Shown here in pieces: positions 8,179 to 17,528 of a stretch of DNA of 64,000 bases. The stretch lies in assembly GCF_003590645.1 (NCBI RefSeq), contig NZ_CP031834.1:4402501-4466500 (forward strand). Reading direction: 5' to 3'. The position numbers were made by a program, and so were the translations under genes. How positions within the stretch are numbered: the first letter of the stretch is position 1; every line of letters starts with the position of its first letter. The notes under the pieces are model-generated. The model worked only from the letters and a program-made list of their open reading frames with translations. It was not told the origin of the DNA and did not search any database. This DNA comes from Mesorhizobium sp. DCY119 (GTDB taxonomy: Bacteria; Pseudomonadota; Alphaproteobacteria; Rhizobiales; Rhizobiaceae).

Positions 8179-9456
8179 ATGAACTACCAGCGATTTTTCG
8201 AGGAAGCGATCGACCAGATCCATGCCGAACGACGCTATCGCGTCTTCGCCGATCTGGAGCGCATCGCCGGTTCGTTCCCCAAGGCCATCTGGCGGTCGAA
8301 CGGTGAAGCCCAGGAAATCACCGTCTGGTGCTCCAACGATTATCTCGGCATGGGCCAGCACCCCGACGTCATCGGCGCCTTCCAGAACACTGCCGGCAAG
8401 ATGGGCTCGGGCGCAGGTGGTACGCGCAACATTTCCGGCACCAACCATCCGCTGGTCGAGCTTGAGCTTGAACTCGCCGACCTGCATGGCAAGGAAGCCG
8501 CACTCGTCTTCACGTCGGGCTTCGTTTCCAACGAGGCTTCGATCTCGACGATTGCGCGGCTGCTGCCGAACTGCCTGATCCTCTCGGACGAGCTCAACCA
8601 CGCCTCGATGATCGAGGGCGTGCGCCGCTCGGGTGCTGAGAAGAAGATTTTCCGCCACAATGATGTCGCGCATCTCGAAAGCCTGCTGCAGGCAGCCGGC
8701 CGCGAGCGCGCCAAGCTGATCGTCTTCGAATCCGTCTATTCGATGGATGGCGATATCGCGCCGATCAAGGAGATCGCCGACCTCGCCGAGAAATACAACG
8801 CCATGACCTATATCGACGAGGTCCATGCCGTGGGCATGTACGGTCCGCGCGGCGGCGGCATCACCGAGCGCGAAGGTCTGGCGGACCGCATCGATATCAT
8901 CGAAGGCACGCTTGCCAAGGCATTCGGTACGCTCGGCGGCTATATAACGGGCACGAAATCGGTGATTGACGCCGTGCGCTCATTTGCGCCGGGCTTCATC
9001 TTCACCACCGCGCTGCCGCCGGCGATCGCCGCTGCCGCCACGACCTCGATCCGCCACCTGAAAACCTCACAGGCAGAACGCGACGCCCAGCAGCGTCAGG
9101 CCGCGCGCGCCAAGGAAGTTTTCGCTTCCGTCGGCCTGCCGGTGATGCCGTCGGAAACGCACATCGTGCCGGTGTTGGTCGGCGATCCCGAGCTCTGCAA
9201 GATGGCCACCGACCGCCTGCTCGGCGTCCATGGCATCTACATCCAGCCAATCAACTACCCGACCGTGCCGCGCGGCACGGAGCGCCTTCGCATCACGCCG
9301 ACGCCGTTCCATACGGACGCGCTGATCGATGTTCTCAAGGACGCGCTGGTCGAAACCTGGGATGCGCTTGGCATTCCCTACAACACCGAAGGCAAGCCGG
9401 CGGTGGCCAAGTCCGACCGGATCATTCCACTGCTGGTGCCGAAATCCGGCGGCTGA
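8179..9456 (+). CDS. hemA: 5-aminolevulinate synthase
   Basis: A 425-residue alpha-oxoamine synthase that condenses glycine with succinyl-CoA to 5-aminolevulinate, the first step of tetrapyrrole synthesis by the C4 route of alphaproteobacteria. Motifs: [50 protein letters not shown], and the PLP lysine in [13 protein letters not shown]. The open frame starts at 8083, but [15 protein letters not shown] from ATG 8179 is the usual HemA N-terminus. Single gene with its own upstream region; the CRP/FNR-like palindrome at 8042 is a candidate control site. Confidence 0.96.
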   Translation: MNYQRFFEEAIDQIHAERRYRVFADLERIAGSFPKAIWRSNGEAQEITVWCSNDYLGMGQHPDVIGAFQNTAGKMGSGAGGTRNISGTNHPLVELELELADLHGKEAALVFTSGFVSNEASISTIARLLPNCLILSDELNHASMIEGVRRSGAEKKIFRHNDVAHLESLLQAAGRERAKLIVFESVYSMDGDIAPIKEIADLAEKYNAMTYIDEVHAVGMYGPRGGGITEREGLADRIDIIEGTLAKAFGTLGGYITGTKSVIDAVRSFAPGFIFTTALPPAIAAAATTSIRHLKTSQAERDAQQRQAARAKEVFASVGLPVMPSETHIVPVLVGDPELCKMATDRLLGVHGIYIQPINYPTVPRGTERLRITPTPFHTDALIDVLKDALVETWDALGIPYNTEGKPAVAKSDRIIPLLVPKSGG

Positions 9457-9500
9457 CAGGCATCCGCCGCTGTTAATGCCGGGCCAAGCTGCCCGGCTGC

Positions 9501-9989
9501 CTATTTGATCTCGATCGACACCACGCCCTTGACGCTTCTAGCGCCACGGGCGTCATCCGGCACGACCAGCCGGAAACCTTCATCCTGCAATGATTTTCCG
9601 TCCCGCTCGGTGGCGAGCAGAATGGCGCGGTTGCCGAAGTCCGGCGCGATCTCGCCAACCGAGAAGGCGATTTTGTAGCCATCGCTGGCCGTCACCAGAA
9701 ATGTGTGCGCCAAGTCTTCGTGATGGTCGCCGGCGAGTTTGGCCAGCCCCTTCTCCTGAAGCACCGGCCACAGCAGAACGCCCTTGTACCGTCCCGTCTC
9801 CATGCCTTTCTTGGTCATGAAGGAGACTTCCATTTCCGTCGCTGGAAACTTGGCGAGATCGGCCGCAGTCAGCGTGCCGGCCTCTACGCCGACGCCGGAA
9901 AGCGCGATTCCGGCCATGTCTCTGGCCGTCGCCACGAGAGGAACGGCCAGCAGCGCGAATACGGCCAGAAGGACGCGGACGGTTCTCAT
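9501..9989 (-). CDS. Secreted protein with molybdopterin-oxidoreductase-like domain
   Basis: A 162-residue protein with an N-terminal signal peptide (MRTVRVLLAVFALLAVPLVATARD, cleavage after ATA or ARD likely). The rest resembles a compact oxidoreductase molybdopterin-binding domain: DLAKFPATEMEV, GRYKGVLLWPVLQE, LVTASDGYKIAFSVGEIAP, FRLVVPDDARGARSV. No cysteine in the position of the Mo ligand of sulfite-oxidase enzymes can be identified, so it may not bind the cofactor. A perfect inverted repeat sits just upstream of the start (9997-10028). It follows ilvE on the same strand after 87 bases. Confidence 0.7.
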   Translation of the reverse strand: MRTVRVLLAVFALLAVPLVATARDMAGIALSGVGVEAGTLTAADLAKFPATEMEVSFMTKKGMETGRYKGVLLWPVLQEKGLAKLAGDHHEDLAHTFLVTASDGYKIAFSVGEIAPDFGNRAILLATERDGKSLQDEGFRLVVPDDARGARSVKGVVSIEIK

Positions 9990-9996
9990 CGGTTCA

Positions 9997-10028
9997 GCTC
10001 CGTAATACCCAGTGAGATATTACGGAGC
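9997..10028. promoter_or_regulatory. Perfect 11-bp inverted repeat (operator or hairpin)
   Basis: GCTCCGTAATA at 9997-10007 is exactly repeated in inverse as TATTACGGAGC at 10018-10028, with a 10-base spacer. It begins 8 bases upstream of the start codon of the secreted protein gene, so it either binds a dimeric repressor over the promoter or masks the ribosome site in RNA. There is no T-run, so a terminator for ilvE is less likely. Confidence 0.5.
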
Positions 10029-10076
10029 CTGCCGTGAAAGGCAATCCCGGCAGAAGGTCTGTCGGGATGCGAGGTG

Positions 10077-11159
10077 TCAGACCAGATGCACCCAGCCGTG
10101 CTTGTCGGCGACGGTGCCGCGCTGGATGCCGACCAGTTCGCTGCGCAGCTTGGCGGTCACTTCGCCGTCGCCGCTGTTGCCGATGGCGAACGAGCCATCC
10201 TTGAAGCGCACGGAGCCGATGCCCGCCACGACCGCAGCGGTGCCGCAGGCGAATGCCTCGCGAAGCTTGCCGCTTTCGGCATCCTTGCGCCATTGATCGA
10301 AGGAATAGGGTTTTTCGTCGATGCGCAGGCCGGCCTCCTGGGCCAGCTTGAGGATAGAGGCGCGCGTGATGCCGGGCAGGATGGTTCCGCCGAGCGGCGG
10401 CGTGACCAGGCTGCCATCATCCATGACGAAGCAGACATTCATGCCGCCAAGTTCTTCAACCCAGCGATGCTCGGCAGCGTCGAGGAAGACAACCTGGTCG
10501 CAGTCATGCTTGGTTGCCTCGGCCTGGGCGATCAGGCTGGCGGCGTAGTTGCCGCCGCACTTGGCAGCACCGGTGCCGCCGGGAGCCGCCCGCGTGTAAT
10601 CGTCCGAAACCCAGACGGTCACCGCCTTGTAGCCGCCCTTGAAATAGGCCCCGACCGGCGAAGCGATGACGCAGAAGATGTATTCCGATGCCGGGCGCAC
10701 GCCGAGAAACGCCTCGCTGGCGAACATGAATGGCCGGATATAGAGGCTGCCATCGCCCTCCGGAATCCAGTCGGCGTCGGTGCGCACCAGCGTCTCGACC
10801 GCGTCGATGAACAGCTCTTCCGGCACAGTCGGCATCGCCATCCTGTCGGCCGACATTGCCAGGCGCCGTGCATTCTCTTCCGGGCGGAACAGCGCGATGC
10901 CATCCTTGGTCCGATAGGCCTTCATGCCCTCGAAGATTTCCTGCGCGTAATGCAGCACGGCAGACGCGGGGTCGATGGAGAAAGGCGCACGCGCCTTGAT
11001 CTCTGCATCGTGCCAGCCGCGTTCGGCGTTCCACGTCATCGTTACCATATGGTCGCTGAAGACCTTGCCGAAGCCGGGATTTTGCATCAATGCCGCGCGC
11101 GCCTCGGGCGAGGTCGGCGAAGCGTGTGGAATGTGTTTTATCTGCAGTTTGCCTGTCAT
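10077..11159 (-). CDS. ilvE: Branched-chain amino acid aminotransferase
   Basis: A 360-residue fold-type IV PLP enzyme of the longer (eukaryote-like, type II) BCAT group, interconverting Leu/Ile/Val and their 2-oxo acids with glutamate. YAQEIFEGMKAYR, LYIRPFMFASE, the PLP lysine Lys200 in GTGAAKCGGNYAAS, FLDAAEHRWVEELGGMN and FACGTAAVV are all present. ATG 11159 (MTGKLQIKHIPH) is preferred to the upstream in-frame start at 11201, which would cover the inverted repeat at 11175. Confidence 0.95.
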   Translation of the reverse strand: MTGKLQIKHIPHASPTSPEARAALMQNPGFGKVFSDHMVTMTWNAERGWHDAEIKARAPFSIDPASAVLHYAQEIFEGMKAYRTKDGIALFRPEENARRLAMSADRMAMPTVPEELFIDAVETLVRTDADWIPEGDGSLYIRPFMFASEAFLGVRPASEYIFCVIASPVGAYFKGGYKAVTVWVSDDYTRAAPGGTGAAKCGGNYAASLIAQAEATKHDCDQVVFLDAAEHRWVEELGGMNVCFVMDDGSLVTPPLGGTILPGITRASILKLAQEAGLRIDEKPYSFDQWRKDAESGKLREAFACGTAAVVAGIGSVRFKDGSFAIGNSGDGEVTAKLRSELVGIQRGTVADKHGWVHLV

Positions 11160-11174
11160 CGAATTTACTTTCCC

Positions 11175-11196
11175 GGTCTCCCCGAAACTGGAGACC
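11175..11196. promoter_or_regulatory. Perfect 7-bp inverted repeat upstream of ilvE
   Basis: GGTCTCC and GGAGACC flank an 8-base spacer, 16 bases upstream of the ilvE start. It may be an operator or a short leader hairpin; no leader peptide or T-run is seen. Confidence 0.35.
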
Positions 11197-11241
11197 TGCA
11201 TAGTCTACTGCAGCGCTTGACTGCAACAGCGCAAAACCAAA

Positions 11242-12408
11242 TTACCGCTGCGACATCCAGCCTGCCAACCGGGTTGCCGCTTCTTCCAGTTGGTCCAGAC
11301 GGCGATGGAAGCACAGCCGGAAGAACGCCTCGCCACCCTCGCCGAAGGCCGTCCCCGGTGCCAGCCCGACATTGGCCTTGTCGATGATCTCGAAAGCCGC
11401 GCTGCGCGAGTCGCTGATGCCGTCGACCGAAAAGAACAGGTAGAAGGCGCCCTGCGGCGCGCTGATGCGCGCGCGACCGGTTTCGCCGAGAATGCCGCAG
11501 ACGATATCGCGCGCCTGCCTTGCCCGCTCGATCTGCGATTTCAGGAATTCGTCGCCATGTTCGAGTGCGGCTATCGCGCCGCGCTGCATGAATTGCGCAA
11601 CGCCGGAGGTCGAATACTGGATCAGATTCTCGAAGGTCTGCTGCAGCGAAGGATGGATGCGCAGCCAGCCGATACGCCAGCCGGTCATCGCCCAGTTCTT
11701 GGAGAATGTGTTGACGAACAGGATGCGGTCCTCGTCATCCATGATGTCCATGAAGGACGGCGCACGGTCGCCACCATAGTAGAACAGCGTGTAAATCTCG
11801 TCGGCGATGATCCAGAGCCCATGCCGGCGGGCCAGATCGAGAATTGCCTTCAGCGTTTCGAGATCGGCGGTCCAGCCGGTCGGGTTAGACGGGCTGTTGA
11901 GGAAGATCGCCTTGGTACGCGGCGTCACCGCTGCCTCGATCTTGCCAACGTCGCATACCCAGCCATTGTCCGACTGGTCGAGGCGAACCGCCACCGGCTT
12001 TGCCCCGGCAATGCCGGCGGCTCCCGGGAAATTCGGCCAGGCTGGTGTCAGGTAGATGACCTCATCGCCCGCCCCTGCTGTCGCCTGCAAGGCAAGCTGG
12101 ATCGCCTGCATGCCGCCGCCGGTGACCATGAATTCCTCGTCGGCGAAGTGCCGGCCGAAATGACGCTCGTGGTAACGAGCAAGAGCGCTGCGCAGGTCGG
12201 GTATGCCGCGCTGCCATGTGTAGAAGGTTTCACCGGCGGCAAGGCTGCGGGTCGCCGCGTCGGATATGAAGGACGGCGTCGGCAGGTCGCCCTCGCCCGC
12301 CCACAGCGGAATGAGGCCCTCGCGCACGCGGCCATAATTGGCGACTTCGACGATGCCGCTTTCGGGCGCAAGCCGGGCTTCTGCGCGAAGGTTGTCTATC
12401 AGGGTCAT
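11242..12408 (-). CDS. Class I/II pyridoxal-phosphate aminotransferase
   Basis: A 388-residue aspartate aminotransferase-superfamily enzyme. Visible motifs: YTWQRGIPDLRSALARY, NSPSNPTGW (substrate carboxylate and cofactor region), ADEIYTLFYY (Asp for the PLP nitrogen), and the Schiff-base lysine in NTFSKNWAMTGWRIGW, with a C-terminal FRLCFHRRL arginine motif. It transfers an amino group between an amino acid and a 2-oxo acid; specificity cannot be assigned. It is divergent from nothing close: the mscL gene follows in the same orientation beyond a strong terminator. Confidence 0.85.
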   Translation of the reverse strand: MTLIDNLRAEARLAPESGIVEVANYGRVREGLIPLWAGEGDLPTPSFISDAATRSLAAGETFYTWQRGIPDLRSALARYHERHFGRHFADEEFMVTGGGMQAIQLALQATAGAGDEVIYLTPAWPNFPGAAGIAGAKPVAVRLDQSDNGWVCDVGKIEAAVTPRTKAIFLNSPSNPTGWTADLETLKAILDLARRHGLWIIADEIYTLFYYGGDRAPSFMDIMDDEDRILFVNTFSKNWAMTGWRIGWLRIHPSLQQTFENLIQYSTSGVAQFMQRGAIAALEHGDEFLKSQIERARQARDIVCGILGETGRARISAPQGAFYLFFSVDGISDSRSAAFEIIDKANVGLAPGTAFGEGGEAFFRLCFHRRLDQLEEAATRLAGWMSQR

Positions 12409-12468
12409 GATGAATCCAGATGGAAGGTTTGGAAGATAGCTAGCGCGTTTTCAGGCCGCCGAAAACAG

Positions 12469-12497
12469 AAAACCCCGGCTGCGGAAGCCAGGGTTTT
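12469..12497. terminator. Bidirectional intrinsic terminator-like hairpin
   Basis: AAAACCC(C)GGCT and AGCC(A)GGGTTTT form an 11-pair stem with one mismatch around a short loop. On the minus strand it ends the mscL transcript before the aminotransferase gene; the A/T tails make it active in either direction. Confidence 0.75.
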
Positions 12498-12520
12498 CCT
12501 AAAGCGGTTGAAATAAACGG

Positions 12521-12940
12521 CTACTTCTTCGCCAGAAGATCGCGAATTTCGGTCAGCAGCGCGACGTCCGCGGGAGGTGCGGCAGGAGCCACCGGCTTTT
12601 CCGCGATGACACGACGGCGCATGTTGTTCACCGCCTTGACCATCAGGAAGATGATCCAGGCAAGAATGATGAAGTTCAGTACAACGGTGATGAAGCTGCC
12701 ATATGCAAGGACGGCGCCTTGCGCCTTCGCAGCGTCGAGTGACGGTGCCGTAACGGCCGAAGACAAGGGTAAAAAGTAGTTGTTGAAATCGAGGCCGCCA
12801 AAGATCGCGCCGACGATCGGCATGATGACGTCGTTGACCAGCGAGTCGACAATCTTTCCGAAAGCCGCGCCGATGATGACACCGACCGCGAGGTCCATGA
12901 CATTACCTTTGGAGATAAACTCCTGGAATTCCTTAAGCAT
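12521..12940 (-). CDS. mscL: Large-conductance mechanosensitive channel
   Basis: A 139-residue MscL, the pentameric inner-membrane emergency valve that opens under osmotic downshock. The N-terminal [22 protein letters not shown]1 ([23 protein letters not shown]), the periplasmic loop with FNNYF, TM2 ([20 protein letters not shown]) and the C-terminal helix EIRDLLAKK are all intact. The frame extends upstream to 13117, but ATG 12940 preceded by AGGAGAGGG is clearly the start. Confidence 0.96.
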   Translation of the reverse strand: MLKEFQEFISKGNVMDLAVGVIIGAAFGKIVDSLVNDVIMPIVGAIFGGLDFNNYFLPLSSAVTAPSLDAAKAQGAVLAYGSFITVVLNFIILAWIIFLMVKAVNNMRRRVIAEKPVAPAAPPADVALLTEIRDLLAKK

Positions 12941-13213
12941 AGAACCCTCTCCTTTGATGACGGCCGGGCACTCTGATTTGTCCGCCTCTTCGACTCCGGC
13001 CGGTGCGGCATCATAACAAAAACCATAGATTGCAAAACGTTTAAAATTGCACCGATGCGCGATCCGCACCGCAAAATGGGCGGGGATCAAAAACCCGGTC
13101 GGCAAGGTCTTGCACAACCAATTGTCTAGGGTTCTCGAATGGACAAGCCAGCGCGGCTGTGATTGCCTTCGTTCTATTGCCGAGATCGCTTGGCGTGGGA
13201 GGTTGGTTCAGGC

Positions 13214-16200
13214 GTGCAGGGCTGGGTCGTCGTCATCATCGCAGTTGCCTATGTGACGCTGCTTTTCGCGATTGCGAGCCTGGGCGACAGGCAGGCCGCG
13301 AAGCGCGAACCGGGCCGCCCGCGCCCTTACATCTACGCGCTCAGCCTCGCCATCTATTGCACGTCGTGGACCTTCTTCGGATCGGTCGGGCTCGCCTCCG
13401 AAAAGGGCATAGAGTTCCTCGCCATCTATATCGGCCCGGTGCTGGTCTTCGTCTTCTGCTTCCCGCTGCTCAAACGCATCGTCAAGCTGGCGAAAGCCGA
13501 GAAGATCACTTCGATCGCCGATTTTCTCGGCGCGCGCTACGGCAAGAGCTTTGCCGTGGCACTCATCGCAACGCTGATCGCTATCGTCGGCGCGATCCCT
13601 TACATCGCCCTTCAGCTCAAGGCGATCTCAGGATCGGTCAGCCTGATGGTCGAGCATTACAATGGCTCGCCGCCGTCCTTCGACCCGTTCGTCAGCGACA
13701 TCTCGCTGATCGTCGCCATGCTTCTGGCGCTGTTTGCCGTCCTGTTCGGCACGCGGCACGCCGATGCGACGGAACACCAGGATGGGCTGGTGCTGGCGGT
13801 GGCGGTAGAGTCGGTCGTCAAGCTCGCAGCCTTCCTTGCCGTCGGCCTGATGGTGATGTTCGTGCTTTTCGACGGTCCGGGCGAGATGCTCGACGCCTTC
13901 GCCGCCAATGCCGAGGTACAGCACGCCATGGGCTACACGACCTCGCTTGGAACCTGGCTGGTCTCGACGATCATCAGCGGCTTCGCCATCATCATGCTGC
14001 CGCGCCAGTTCTATGTGATGATCGTCGAGAACCGCAGCGAGGCCGAGCTGCGCACGGCAACCTGGGTGTTTCCGCTCTATCTGGTGCTGATCAACCTGTT
14101 CGTCCTGCCGATCGCATTTGCCGGTCTTGCCATGGTCGGCCCGCAGACGAGCAGCGATCTCTACGTGCTTTCCGTGCCGCTCCTGAGCGGGCAGGACCTG
14201 CTGGCGATGGCGGCCTTCATCGGTGGGCTGTCGGCGGCCACCGCCATGGTGATCGTGGCCAGCGTCGCGCTGTCGATCATGATCTCCAACGACCTGATCA
14301 TTCCGCTGTTCGTGCGGCGCGTGCTCAAGACGGAGGCCAGCGAGAACGAGGACTGGTCGAGCCTGATCCTCAACATCCGCCGCGCATCGATCTTCATCAT
14401 CCTGTTCGTGGCCTTCCTCTATTACCGCGAGAGCACCAACAATGCGCGGCTGGCCTCGATCGGACTGATGTCGTTTGCGGCAATCGCCCAGTTCGCACCA
14501 TCCTTCTTCGGCGGGCTGATCTGGCGTGGCGCCAATGGCCGGGGTGCTGCCCTCGGCATGTCCGCGGGCATCCTCGTATGGGCCTATACGCTGCTGTTTC
14601 CGTCGCTTGCCGCACCAGATACGCAAATCCTGACCGACGGCCTGTTCGGCATCGAGGCGCTGCGGCCGCAGGCGCTGTTTGGCACCGTTGCCGAGCCGCT
14701 GAACCATGGCGTGATGTGGAGCCTCGCGATCAACACGCTCTGCTTCATCCTCGGTTCGCTCTCGCGCGCCTCGGTGCCGCTGGAGCGGATACAGGCGGCG
14801 ATCTTCGTGCCGCGCGACACGAGCCCCATGCCCAGCCTGCGCCGTTTCCGCACCGCCATCACCGTCAACGACCTCAAGGACACGATCTCGCGCTATCTCG
14901 GCGTCGAGCGCACCGAGCGGTCGTTCCAGACCTTTGAGCAGATCGACGGGATCAAGCTCAACGGCAACGAGCAGGCCAGCATGGAGGTGGTGCGCTTTTC
15001 CGAGCAGCTTCTGGCCAGTGCCGTCGGTTCGTCTTCGGCGCGGCTGATCCTGTCGCTGCTGTTCAAGCGCAACGACAGCGCCTCCAAGGACGCCTTCCGC
15101 CTGCTGGACGATGCGACCGAAGCCCTGCAGCACAATCGCGACCTGCTCCAGATCGCGCTCGACCAGATGGAACAGGGCATCACCGTCTTCGACAAGGATT
15201 TCCGCCTGACCTGCTGGAACAGGCAGTATCGCGCCCTGTTCAACCTGCCCGACGACATGGGCCAGGTCGGCGTCTCGCTCGACCAGATCCTGCGCTTTCT
15301 GGCGGCACGCGGCGACATCCCCCATGAGGCACGGCTTTCGACGCTCAACCGGCTGACGGACTTCGACAGCGCCTGGCAGATCGAACTGAAGACCAGCGGG
15401 CGGATCATCGAACTGCGCTCCAACCCGATGCCCGACGGCGGCATCGTCGCGACCTATGCCGATATTTCGGCCCGGGTCGCTGCCGATCTGGCGCTCAAGC
15501 GCGCCAATGAATCGCTGGAACAGCGCGTGAAGAGCCGCACCGCCGAACTGACGCTGGTCAACGAAGAGCTCGCCCAGGCGCAGATGCTGGCCGAGGAGGC
15601 CAATCTCGGCAAGACGCGCTTCCTGGCGGCTGCGGGTCACGACATCCTGCAACCGCTCAACGCCGCACGGCTCTACTGTTCGTCGCTGCTGGAGCGTGCA
15701 GGCAAGGGTGCCGTCGGAGATGCGGCGACGAATATCGAATCCTCGCTGGAGTCCGTCGAAACGATCCTCGGCGCGGTGCTCGACATATCGCGGCTCGACG
15801 CGGGCGCGATGAAACCCGCCGAAACCGTCTTCCGCCTTGACGGCCTGCTGCGCCAGATCGGCACCGACTTCCAGCCCATGGCGGCGGAAAAGAAGCTCGA
15901 GCTCGTCATCGTGCCGTCTTCGCTGACGGTCGAGACCGACCGCAACCTGCTGCGCCGCCTCGTCCAGAACCTCGTCTCCAATGCGATCAAATATACCCGC
16001 AGCGGCCGCGTCCTCGTTGGCGTCCGGCGGCGTGGCGAACTGGCCGAAATCCAGGTGTTTGACACCGGCATCGGCATTCCGGTCGATAAATTGAACACCG
16101 TGTTCCGCGAATTCACCCGCCTCGACGAAGGCGCGCGCGAGGCGCAGGGGCTGGGCCTCGGCCTGTCGATCGTCGACCGCATCGCGCGGGTTCTGCGGCT

Positions 16201-16705
16201 GGAAATCCAGATCGATTCCGGCCGCGGCAAGGGCACGCGCTTCTCCGTCATCCTGCCGGTGACGGATGCGCAGGAGACCGTGACCGAAAGTGTGGCCAAG
16301 CCGCAACCCGCCGCCAATGCCGCCCTGAACGGGCTTTCGGTGCTGTGCGTCGACAATGACGCCCGCATTCTCGAAGGCATGCGCCTGTTGCTCGAAGGAT
16401 GGGGTTGCGAGGTCAGCGCCTATTCGGGGTCGGCGGCTTTCGCGAAAAATCGCCCGGCGCGGCAGCCGGACATCATCCTCGCTGACTATCACCTCGACGG
16501 CGAAACCGGACTGGACGTGATCGCCAGGCTGCGCACGGTCTACGGCAACGGCACGCCGGCGGTGCTTTTGACCGCCGATCGCTCGAACGAGGTGCGCACC
16601 GCCGCCGATCTGATGGACGTGCCGGTCATCAACAAGCCGGTAAAGCCGGCGGTGCTGCGCTCGATGATGACGCGGCTGCGTCGCATGGCGCCGGCGGCTG
16701 AGTAG
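13214..16705 (+). CDS. Transporter-like hybrid sensor histidine kinase (CrbS-like)
   Basis: A very large (1163-residue) membrane kinase. Residues 1-500 form a sodium:solute symporter (SSS/PutP-like) domain of about 13 membrane segments; then a PAS-like region (about 640-760), a coiled coil, a HisKA domain with His809 (AGHDILQPLNAARL), an ATPase domain (LVQNLVSNAIKYT, DTGIGIP, GLGLGLSIV) and a C-terminal receiver with Asp1091 (ILADYHLDG). This order matches CrbS/MxtR kinases that control acetate/acetyl-CoA use in other proteobacteria. A GTG at 13214 following GGGAGG gives a short N-terminus before the first membrane helix; the TTG at 13163 is an alternative. The likely partner regulator is convergent, 9 bases beyond the stop. 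Confidence 0.9.
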   Translation: MQGWVVVIIAVAYVTLLFAIASLGDRQAAKREPGRPRPYIYALSLAIYCTSWTFFGSVGLASEKGIEFLAIYIGPVLVFVFCFPLLKRIVKLAKAEKITSIADFLGARYGKSFAVALIATLIAIVGAIPYIALQLKAISGSVSLMVEHYNGSPPSFDPFVSDISLIVAMLLALFAVLFGTRHADATEHQDGLVLAVAVESVVKLAAFLAVGLMVMFVLFDGPGEMLDAFAANAEVQHAMGYTTSLGTWLVSTIISGFAIIMLPRQFYVMIVENRSEAELRTATWVFPLYLVLINLFVLPIAFAGLAMVGPQTSSDLYVLSVPLLSGQDLLAMAAFIGGLSAATAMVIVASVALSIMISNDLIIPLFVRRVLKTEASENEDWSSLILNIRRASIFIILFVAFLYYRESTNNARLASIGLMSFAAIAQFAPSFFGGLIWRGANGRGAALGMSAGILVWAYTLLFPSLAAPDTQILTDGLFGIEALRPQALFGTVAEPLNHGVMWSLAINTLCFILGSLSRASVPLERIQAAIFVPRDTSPMPSLRRFRTAITVNDLKDTISRYLGVERTERSFQTFEQIDGIKLNGNEQASMEVVRFSEQLLASAVGSSSARLILSLLFKRNDSASKDAFRLLDDATEALQHNRDLLQIALDQMEQGITVFDKDFRLTCWNRQYRALFNLPDDMGQVGVSLDQILRFLAARGDIPHEARLSTLNRLTDFDSAWQIELKTSGRIIELRSNPMPDGGIVATYADISARVAADLALKRANESLEQRVKSRTAELTLVNEELAQAQMLAEEANLGKTRFLAAAGHDILQPLNAARLYCSSLLERAGKGAVGDAATNIESSLESVETILGAVLDISRLDAGAMKPAETVFRLDGLLRQIGTDFQPMAAEKKLELVIVPSSLTVETDRNLLRRLVQNLVSNAIKYTRSGRVLVGVRRRGELAEIQVFDTGIGIPVDKLNTVFREFTRLDEGAREAQGLGLGLSIVDRIARVLRLEIQIDSGRGKGTRFSVILPVTDAQETVTESVAKPQPAANAALNGLSVLCVDNDARILEGMRLLLEGWGCEVSAYSGSAAFAKNRPARQPDIILADYHLDGETGLDVIARLRTVYGNGTPAVLLTADRSNEVRTAADLMDVPVINKPVKPAVLRSMMTRLRRMAPAAE

Positions 16706-16714
16706 CTTATGCGC

Positions 16715-17371
16715 TTAGTTTGCCGAAAGCGGGTCGCTGCCGATCTTTGAGAGCAGGATGACCGCCTGCGTGCGGCTGTCGACGCCGAGCTTCTGCAACA
16801 CGGCCGAGACATGCGCCTTGATGGTCGCTTCGGACACCGACAGTTCATATGCGATCTGCTTGTTCAGAAGCCCCTCGGCCAACATGCCGAGCACTCGCGT
16901 CTGCTGCGGCGTCAGCGATTGCAGGCGCTTGATGAGGTCGGAAATCTCTGGGTCGCGCTCCACACCGAGATCGATCCCGACCGGTGCGCTGATATCGCCC
17001 GAAAGCACCGTCTGAACCGCCTTGCGGATATCGTCCATGCTCGCCGATTTCGAGATGAAGCCCGAAGCGCCGAGTTCCAGCGCGCGCCGGATCGTTTCGG
17101 GATCGTCATGTGCCGAGACCACGACCATCGGCACGGCGGCGTGAATGCCGCGCAGCGAGATCAGCCCGGAAAGGCCGCTGGCCCCCGGCATCGACAGGTC
17201 GAGCAGCAGCAGGTCGATATCCTCATTGGCGGCGACGATCGCCTTGGTCGCCTCGAAATCGCCGGCCTCGAGGATAGTGGCGACGTCGGCAACGCCGGAA
17301 AGCGCCTGTTTCAGCGCGCCGCGAAACAGCGGATGATCGTCCGCGATGACGAACTTGTAGCCTGACGGCAA
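16715..17371 (-). CDS. NarL/LuxR-family response regulator (CrbR-like)
   Basis: A 218-residue response regulator: receiver domain with acidic pair DD (11-12), phospho-acceptor Asp58 (LLLLDLSMPG), the switch Ser and Lys (VVVSAHDD, GFISKSA), a linker, and a C-terminal LuxR-type helix-turn-helix (LTPQQTRVLGMLAEGLLNKQIAYELSVSEATIKAHVSAVLQKL split across 150-195). Tail-to-tail with the SSS-domain kinase, it matches the CrbR/ErdR partner of CrbS-type kinases. Targets are predicted from other bacteria to include acetyl-CoA synthetase genes; none lies in this window. Confidence 0.88.
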   Translation of the reverse strand: MPSGYKFVIADDHPLFRGALKQALSGVADVATILEAGDFEATKAIVAANEDIDLLLLDLSMPGASGLSGLISLRGIHAAVPMVVVSAHDDPETIRRALELGASGFISKSASMDDIRKAVQTVLSGDISAPVGIDLGVERDPEISDLIKRLQSLTPQQTRVLGMLAEGLLNKQIAYELSVSEATIKAHVSAVLQKLGVDSRTQAVILLSKIGSDPLSAN

Positions 17372-17528
17372 ATGTCCCTCCCGAAATCTCGCTTATTGTT
17401 GTTGTATGGCACGAGATCAAGCAACCCAATTATGCGGGGATATACAGGCATTTCAAGCGGCAAGCGCCCGTTTTTGAAGCTCGCGAGCCCGCATCCTCGC
17501 AATACGCGCATGAAATCGGCAGACAGGG

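Noticed and set aside
13628-16492. A 954-codon open frame on the minus strand
   Set aside because: It is exactly antisense to the kinase gene; high GC at third positions keeps the opposite strand open, and its product shows no motif.
17372-17528. A terminator or regulatory RNA between the response regulator and the secreted coiled-coil gene
   Set aside because: Only short imperfect repeats were found; nothing reaches a convincing stem.
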